Origin: Prorocentrum cordatum
Taxonomy: Eukaryota; Sar; Dinophyceae; Prorocentrales; Prorocentraceae
Assembly: GCA_963575745.1 (NCBI GenBank)
Contig: CAUYUJ010015721.1
Coordinates: forward strand, 174,219 to 238,218
Direction of reading: 5' to 3'
DNA length: 64,000 bases
Of this stretch, positions 58,829 through 64,000 are shown one piece after another (the stretch's first letter is position 1; the number at the start of each line of letters is the position of its first letter). The translations under genes and the position numbers were made by a program. The notes beneath the pieces were generated by a model. That model ran no database searches, was not told the DNA's origin, and worked only from the letters and a program-made list of their open reading frames with translations.

Positions 58829-61688
58829 AAAAAGCTTGCCTCCCTCTTTTGTACATGCGCGACATGAATACAGCCCACCCCTCCTCCTCCCTCTTCGCTC
58901 TCCACGTCATCCTGCTCAACATCTTCCCCTCCTCCTTGTGTATAAATGCAATCGTAGAACTGTCAACTGTGGCTCCTTCCAAGCCGAAAAGAAACTTAGA
59001 TCTCACTCTAGATTCATATCGTGCAAATTTATTCTTCCAAGCAATCCTCCTGGAGGTGTAAAACGCTCGATCATTCCAGAAAGCACGAATAGCTTTTGCC
59101 ATACGGTATCGCACATCAACATGATCCTTGAAATTCCTCGCAATCTTAGTCCCCAGCACAATAATTTCATCCACCTGCGGAATAGTGATGTTCTCGGGGA
59201 GAGACACATTGGGCCCCCTGGACATACCTGGCGGGAACAACGTCACCATGAGAGGCTCCGTCACACCGGTGGTAGTACCCACGTCCATGAACTCAAGACT
59301 GCTCTGCTTCCAACGAAAGCCGTGGTCGTGGAGAGCCCACGTCAACTGCAGAATCATTTTAGCCAATGTGGGGCGATCAGGAGCCGTGAGAAGCACGTTG
59401 TCCGCCCATATGAAGTGACTCACAACAATACCTCCTGCTTCACCCGAGAGTACAACACCGACAGCATCTCTCGCCCAAGCAGACGTAATGTCACCAAACA
59501 TGACCAGGGATTGAGCAGTCCACAGATCAGGTCCTTCCTTAGAACCTGTCTTCACACACGTTGTCCAAGGGAGCGTATCAGTGCAGACACCCTCAAACTG
59601 AAAGACCGCCTCATTACCAACAGAGTTCTCAATAAGACCATACCGAAGCTCCACATCAACACTCAAACGCTCAAGTGTAGAAGAAGCAACTTGGACAGTG
59701 AGCGAGTCAAATGCAGTGGCAACATCCAGGGAAGCAACAACAATATTCTCCTCCTTCCCCCACAGTCTGGCATGTCTGCACATCGCCTTCAATCCCGACG
59801 TTACCTCATGTGTCTTACGACCTTGCTGGAAACCATACAAACACAGAGACGGAGCAACAACAGGAGCAATAGACACCAAATGCGAATTGAGTAGAATACA
59901 CAAGCAGCCCATGTACCATGTGTTAACGACAGAATTCACAGCAAGAGTACGACTGTCATCAAACCTCTTATCCTTGCCGTTCTTCAACATAATAGATGCA
60001 CGGATGAACTTCCAAGACTCAGGTGCCTCTGCCATTCGCCAGAAGCGTCGCTGGAAGCAGTCAAGCACCACACGGAGTGCTTCCCAGGACAAAGAACGTA
60101 ACATGCGTGCACTGATACCATCAGCACCTACCGCCTTGCCTTCACGAAGCCTGGAACGAGCACGACAGAGAACATGCATGGTAATAGGAGAAGAAGTGTG
60201 AGTGCTGCGCGCACGTGCCTCATCAGCTTGGACCCGAAGCTGCTCCAGAGTCGCCATATTCATAGCAAGACGTTCCGACTTAGAGTACTTAGCCCTGACC
60301 ACCCTCGTCATATCCTCCTTCCACTTACTGCGGTCTTCACACCATTCCCCGTCGATCATCATAGAGTTAGTAACAGTCTTAGTCTTGACCCCATCCCGAT
60401 AACGATAAAGAAGTAGACGTTTCATGAACTGCCTTCGAACACGATTCCAACGACGACGACTATCCTTGAACGTAGCCTCATCGATCTGACCAGATTTCCA
60501 GAGTTTGTGAACTCTGTAGTGGGCCTCTTTCACCTGAGCTTCCTCCTGGGTCAACTTCGGGATGAGCGAAGCCGATTTAAAGCCATAACAGCGTTTGTCG
60601 GCAACAGCCCCCTCCTTCAATCGTGATTCCAGGTCGGCTAGAGAAATGGATCTCCACCTAGTATGCCAGATCACCCTTCCCTCAGACTCCTCCGTGCAGT
60701 ACTGATTTTTGCGTTTTTTGTTTTGGCCGCAACCCCCACCAGACTTCCACCCAGCAACCTGTGTAACGGCCATATCAAACTCTCTGCACTGTTTCACCTC
60801 CTTACCCTCCAGCACAAACCACGAGGCGAACGATCGACTGCCAGTGGCCTTCGTCCTACCAGAGGACTTCCCCCGCAGCAAACATGGGAGATCAAAACAT
60901 ATCATCTTGTGGTCACTCCATTCAGTGTCTCGAGAGCCAGGAGGGTGCGCATACATAACGTGCAACTTAGAACACATAACATGAGTCTCCCAAGTCACAG
61001 AACACGCAACATAGTCAATGACGTGCTTAGTCCTAGCACCTCCACCACACCAGGTAAACTCACGGTCAATGAATGTGTTGATCAGCTTCAGACGTAGCTG
61101 GGCCATACAAACACACCAGGCACGCGCACATGCACCCTGCAACACATTCCTCTGCCTCTCCTCCCTCACAGTACGCTCGTTCACACCACCACCAGAGATA
61201 CGAAGTCGATCGATCTCAACATGAGGCTGCACTTCAACATTGGCGTCGGCACAAACAACAACATCATGAATACTGTACTTTTGACGCATGCGCACCACAG
61301 CACTCGATAATTCAAGAAGAACGTTCTGGTACAGATGGAACGTGGCCTGGTACCCCTCAGACGTTGTCCCAAAGAATCCTTGCTGAGGAAGATACACGCT
61401 AGCATAGATGAATGCGCCCACTTCTGGCCCACGGAAGGCACAGACCGCAAATCTTCTACCAGCAGCGTGTCCCAAGAAACAGGAGTTGAGAGTAGACGAG
61501 AATAGTACACCTGCTTGGCCCTCAATCGAGCCACTGTCAAGCTTCACTTCAGCTGAGCTGCGATAGTGAAAACCAGCCTCATTCAACGTATCACGTCTGA
61601 GAAACTGGCACTCCTGGAGCCCGACAAGTTGCACTCCCAGCTCACGCAAGTAAGGAAGAGCAGATAGGGAAGTAGCATCACTCATCAT
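58653..61688 (-). CDS. LINE-B ORF2: EEP endonuclease and reverse transcriptase (1011 aa)
   Basis: Nicks target DNA and reverse-transcribes the LINE RNA there. Endonuclease: GLQECQFL (23-30), VVVCADANVEV (143-153, with the GDFN motif changed to ADAN but Asp and Asn kept), HVIDYVACS (222-230) and WSDHKM (257-262). Reverse transcriptase: GADGIS (521-526), motif A SLDVATAFD (653-661), motif B KTGSKEGP (713-720) and motif C IWADNVLL (760-767), again with Asn for the second Asp. The thumb (IIVLGTKIARNF) follows. The frame is uninterrupted for over 3 kb, so the copy is young. The last 50 or so residues are probably out of frame: the native protein should pass into the frame of the RNase H module. 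Confidence 0.85.
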   Translation of the reverse strand: MMSDATSLSALPYLRELGVQLVGLQECQFLRRDTLNEAGFHYRSSAEVKLDSGSIEGQAGVLFSSTLNSCFLGHAAGRRFAVCAFRGPEVGAFIYASVYLPQQGFFGTTSEGYQATFHLYQNVLLELSSAVVRMRQKYSIHDVVVCADANVEVQPHVEIDRLRISGGGVNERTVREERQRNVLQGACARAWCVCMAQLRLKLINTFIDREFTWCGGGARTKHVIDYVACSVTWETHVMCSKLHVMYAHPPGSRDTEWSDHKMICFDLPCLLRGKSSGRTKATGSRSFASWFVLEGKEVKQCREFDMAVTQVAGWKSGGGCGQNKKRKNQYCTEESEGRVIWHTRWRSISLADLESRLKEGAVADKRCYGFKSASLIPKLTQEEAQVKEAHYRVHKLWKSGQIDEATFKDSRRRWNRVRRQFMKRLLLYRYRDGVKTKTVTNSMMIDGEWCEDRSKWKEDMTRVVRAKYSKSERLAMNMATLEQLRVQADEARARSTHTSSPITMHVLCRARSRLREGKAVGADGISARMLRSLSWEALRVVLDCFQRRFWRMAEAPESWKFIRASIMLKNGKDKRFDDSRTLAVNSVVNTWYMGCLCILLNSHLVSIAPVVAPSLCLYGFQQGRKTHEVTSGLKAMCRHARLWGKEENIVVASLDVATAFDSLTVQVASSTLERLSVDVELRYGLIENSVGNEAVFQFEGVCTDTLPWTTCVKTGSKEGPDLWTAQSLVMFGDITSAWARDAVGVVLSGEAGGIVVSHFIWADNVLLTAPDRPTLAKMILQLTWALHDHGFRWKQSSLEFMDVGTTTGVTEPLMVTLFPPGMSRGPNVSLPENITIPQVDEIIVLGTKIARNFKDHVDVRYRMAKAIRAFWNDRAFYTSRRIAWKNKFARYESRVRSKFLFGLEGATVDSSTIAFIHKEEGKMLSRMTWRAKREEEGWAVFMSRMYKRGRQAFYEAGRPPLAQVFLYRQWKWAKDIALSCFGRGRRWRGGDFCGGWLTIGAASLVCSWCSC

Positions 61689-61730
61689 TCTGATGTTCCA
61701 ACAGGCCGCCCTCAGCGGGCGGGTACGTCG

Positions 61731-63047
61731 TCACACGGAATCTCCATTCAGCAGCGTCTGCCAGGGCCCAGGAAGGATCTTGTCATCGAACTCAATCACC
61801 GATTCAGGCCTCAGAGTCCAACCATGCCTGGGATCCCAGGTTCCCAAACAGATCTGCCCACCGGTTTCAGGATAGCCCCAAGCCCAAGACATCACAGGAG
61901 ACCCATACTGAATTTTGACACGATTGTTTTTCTTCAGCGGGTTCCTCACACGAAAGTATGTAGCTGTAAGTTTACTGCCAGCCCTCACCTGTCCCTCACG
62001 CCAAGGCTCACACTGCACACGAATGCCGATGTACGACTGAGTAGCTGCAAGAAGGGAATCATCTCTCCAAAGGGGACCCGTGCGCGAGGAGATAACTTTC
62101 CAGAACTCCTCCCTGACCTTCCAGACAGTCTCCTTACTCGTGCCATGAACGAAGAAAATACGCAGCCTAAAGACACCGAACGGCTTGCCCTGGTACTCTC
62201 TATTAATGGCCTCACGATCAAAGATCTTCGCATTAACCTCAAACTGCGAGCCAACTTCATCTAAGAGAATCTGGATAACTCTGGTGGCCCTGGCCTCTGA
62301 CATGATGTTGCTCGTACGCGCCCGGACATCACGAGGGTCACCCGAAGTCCAGCCCGAGAGCGTCAAGTATCCAGGAACAAATGGGGTTGTGCTCCTGGGT
62401 CCTGCATTGCCTCCAAGACTCACCCGAGTAGATACAGAGGCAGCATCACTGGCCGCACCATCATTTCCTACCGTCGCTAACTGCTTCTGAACCTGAGCAT
62501 TCACCGCCTCCTGCTGCTGCTTCTGTTGCTTCACCTCCTCCCTAAGTTGTTCAAGGTCAGACTTCAAAGGTGCAACCTCCTGCTGGATCTCCTTCCTCAC
62601 CTCCTCCATATGTTCCGTCAGAGTACATTTGAGCATATCTGCCAAGTTCTGAAACTCATTACGCAGTAGACCAATAGTGACAGGTTCTTTGTCATCCGAA
62701 GCGCCCTTACCACCTATCCCAGCACGAGCCATCTTGGAGGACCTGGAAGCATCCCCCACCTCGTTTCTTTCACTGATCTGCTTCATAGAGACATCGGCAC
62801 AGGCAGCGGCAGCAGATGCAAAGGATGGAGCATGATGCATCACAAGTTGTGGTGGATGGCCAGCAGAAGATGGGTCTGTCGACATCGTATCTGCGATACG
62901 CCCTGCTTTCGAAGCTTCCAACGCCGAGAATAGAGCACGTTCGTCCTGTGTCGTATGCTCAGGGATATCGTCCCAGCCCTCAAAGTCCCAGTCGTCTTCT
63001 GAAATAACAGCCGTGATTGCAACACAACAAACACAAAGTGGCCCCAA
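61731..63047 (-). CDS. LINE-B ORF1 protein (438 aa)
   Basis: Probable RNA-binding protein of the LINE particle. It begins with a short Cys/Val-rich hydrophobic stretch (CVCCVAITAV) and an acidic segment. A Gln/Lys/Glu-rich coiled coil follows at about 140-195 (LEQLREEVKQQKQQQEAV). A conserved domain comes next, with LTLSGWT, ARATRVIQILLDEVG and FFVHGTSKETVWKVREEFW, which aligns with LINE-A ORF1. The C-terminal part has ESVIEFDDKILPGPW. The stop at 61731 is 43 bases before the ATG of ORF2. The frame is intact. Confidence 0.75.
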   Translation of the reverse strand: MGPLCVCCVAITAVISEDDWDFEGWDDIPEHTTQDERALFSALEASKAGRIADTMSTDPSSAGHPPQLVMHHAPSFASAAAACADVSMKQISERNEVGDASRSSKMARAGIGGKGASDDKEPVTIGLLRNEFQNLADMLKCTLTEHMEEVRKEIQQEVAPLKSDLEQLREEVKQQKQQQEAVNAQVQKQLATVGNDGAASDAASVSTRVSLGGNAGPRSTTPFVPGYLTLSGWTSGDPRDVRARTSNIMSEARATRVIQILLDEVGSQFEVNAKIFDREAINREYQGKPFGVFRLRIFFVHGTSKETVWKVREEFWKVISSRTGPLWRDDSLLAATQSYIGIRVQCEPWREGQVRAGSKLTATYFRVRNPLKKNNRVKIQYGSPVMSWAWGYPETGGQICLGTWDPRHGWTLRPESVIEFDDKILPGPWQTLLNGDSV

Positions 63048-63270
63048 GAGAAAAACTGGAATACAGTGTGCCAGCTAGCCACGGGATATCTGTAATAGGC
63101 CTGCCAACAATACACCAAGCAGAGAAGATGCCAGCCGCAAGCAGAGAAGATGCCAGCCGCCAGGCGCCAGCAGCCGCCGCTATCGCGAGGGTGCCGAGGC
63201 CCGAGTGGAGCGAGATGGACGGGCGCGGCCGAGGGCGGGAGGGGCGCGGCAGGGGGGGGCCACCAAGGAG

Positions 63271-63304
63271 TCCCCCGGCGGCAACCTTGGTTACCGCCGG
63301 GGGA
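63271..63304. repeat. Inverted repeat at the 5' junction of LINE-B
   Basis: GAGTCCCCCGGCGG just inside the LINE end is the perfect reverse complement of CCGCCGGGGGACTC in the resumed hairpin, with CAACCTTGGTTA between. The 14-bp arm cannot be simple target duplication. It suggests copying of the opposite strand during insertion, or insertion into an element whose left stem had this sequence. Confidence 0.7.
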
Positions 63305-64000
63305 CTCGTAGAGCTTCCTGACCATATATACTGTCGAAAAAATTGCAGAGAACGAATACTTTTTCAGCCCGAGCGATTTCAAACCTCTCAACGCAACAGC
63401 GCAACGCCCCTGATGATTTTGGATCGTTTCCTGCGCGTACCAGCTCGTGGCTCTCCTACAGTCCGAGTTCAATGCAGAAAAGGGACAACATCTGCCAAGG
63501 TGACTTCAAGAATACGAATAGTTTCGCGGACCTACCCCGAGTAGCAAACCCAGTTCAGACCTCTGGATGCAACAGACGAACGCGCACGATTTCGAATCAG
63601 TTTCTGTGCGTATCAGCTCTGTAGCTCTCCTGTGCGAAAATCGAGAACACCTCTCAAGATGACTCATACGAATAGTTTCGCGAACCTAGCTCGAGTCGCA
63701 GACCGAGTTCAGACCTCTGAATGCGACAGGCGAACGCGCCTGATGTCTTCGAATCGATTTCTGTGATTACCAGCCCTGAAGCCCCCCCACTGCCCAGGTT
63801 GAGTGCAGAAAAGCGACAGCACCTCTCAAGATGACTCGACCAATACAAATAGTTTTGCGGACCCAGCTCGGGCAGCAGACAGCGTTCAGACCTCTGGATA
63901 CAACAGACGAACGCGCATAATAACTTAGAATCATTTTCTGTGCGCATCGCCTCTGTAGCTCTCCTACAGCCCGAGTTACGTGCGAAAATCGACAGCACCT
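63289..64000 (-). mobile_element. B-type element, cut by the window end
   Basis: GGTTACCGCCGGGGGACTCGTAGAGCTTCC resumes the B element whose hairpin LINE-B entered. Tandem units follow (ATACGAATAGTTTCGCG near 63512 and 63668) to the last base. Non-coding. Confidence 0.65.

Larger units (their letters stand above)
57416..63288 (-). mobile_element. LINE-B, near full length (about 5.9 kb)
   Basis: Enters a hairpin loop: left CCGTCAACCTT (57411-57421), right CAACCTTGGTTACCGCCGG (63282-63300). CAACCTT at both ends is a 7-bp target duplication. The sense 3' end is ACGCAATACGCAAAAGAAAGG. It encodes ORF1 (438 aa) and ORF2, with the endonuclease and reverse transcriptase in one frame and the permuted RNase H in the next. 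The 5' region (63050-63270) is very GC-rich and may hold the promoter. Confidence 0.85.

Noticed and set aside
58836-59894. 352-aa plus-strand ORF
   Set aside because: Antisense to the intact LINE-B reverse transcriptase; no domain recognised.
63050-63270. GC-rich block as a host CpG-type promoter
   Set aside because: It lies exactly at the 5' end of LINE-B, like the GC-rich 5' end of LINE-A, so an internal LINE promoter is the simpler reading. No element could be pinned down.
1-64000. Short open frames of 60-180 codons in the A, B, C and D repeats on both strands
   Set aside because: They follow repeat copies, shift frame from copy to copy, have no conserved domain and vanish in sister copies. 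They are shadows of repetitive DNA.
1-64000. tRNA, rRNA or spliced-leader genes
   Set aside because: Phrases such as GGTTCAACAGG in B units look slightly tRNA-like but lack a cloverleaf and A/B boxes at proper spacing. No rRNA or clear spliced-leader sequence was found.

Overview
The window looks like repeat-dense nuclear DNA of a microbial eukaryote. There are no operons, no Shine-Dalgarno-spaced genes, no RNA genes I could recognise and no convincing single-copy host gene. It consists of nested mobile elements: several non-LTR retrotransposons (LINEs) and one PIF1-family helicase gene in a sea of short non-coding elements. The style of the helicase and LINE proteins suggests an alveolate such as a dinoflagellate or chromerid. 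That is a weak inference, and no taxonomic marker is visible.

The background is built from three related non-coding elements, named here A (about 400 bp), D (an A variant) and B (about 1-1.8 kb, filled with tandem units of about 177 bp). All share one plan. Read in their own sense direction they start ACCTCGTAGAGC or AACTCGTAGAGC. They carry the inverted copy of that start just before a 10-bp-stem hairpin (stem CCGGCGGTAA/TTACCGCCGG) and end CCAGT 6-8 nt after the stem. Four nested insertions whose empty site can be rebuilt (5008-5407, 6822-8620, 16542-17662, 41863-42935) and one stacked pair (48406-49200) point to insertion at T^T with little or no target duplication. Terminal inverted repeats, a 3' hairpin, T^T insertion and an internal tandem array are the described hallmarks of Helentron-type rolling-circle elements, so I call A, B and D Helentron-like. 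Sense is minus for most of 1-38.9 kb, plus for about 38.97-51.6 kb, and mostly minus after that, with an inverted-repeat axis near 38.92 kb. A fourth GC-rich repeat, C, carries a 34-bp palindrome.

The LINEs sit in one place: the hairpin loop. Elements beginning at about 1021, 9743, 18736, 29671, 51631, 54033 and 57416 on the minus strand, and one ending at 3242 on the plus strand, all break a hairpin at the same point. The 3' side of the insert always abuts GGTTGACGG-like loop sequence. Family A has two copies (18.7-24.7 and 29.7-35.8 kb) and family B one (57.4-63.3 kb). Each encodes a coiled-coil ORF1 and an ORF2 with an EEP endonuclease, a reverse transcriptase and a C-terminal RNase H.

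The most striking protein feature is the RNase H. In every family where it can be read, the four catalytic motifs run in the order DS, ADxL, DGG, ELxAA. This is motifs 3-4-1-2 of a normal RNase H, which is a circular permutation. The reverse transcriptases also have WADN, WADS or WVDI where xxDD is expected.

Region by region: 1-5 kb holds A elements and three decayed LINE pieces. 5-18.7 kb holds nested A/B/C/D elements with one LINE 3' fragment. 18.7-24.7 kb is LINE-A copy 1. 25.3-28.4 kb is a three-copy higher-order B array. 29.7-35.8 kb is LINE-A copy 2. 36.1-37.3 kb is a C cluster. 37.8-38.4 kb is a LINE fragment with a clear 10-bp target duplication. 39-44.8 kb holds plus-sense B/A elements. 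44.8-48.3 kb is an A-type frame containing satellites and a PIF1-like helicase. 48.4-51.6 kb holds stacked A elements. 51.6-55.3 kb holds two non-LINE-like inserts in hairpin loops. 55.7-57.4 kb is a B array, 57.4-63.3 kb is LINE-B, and a B array runs to the end.
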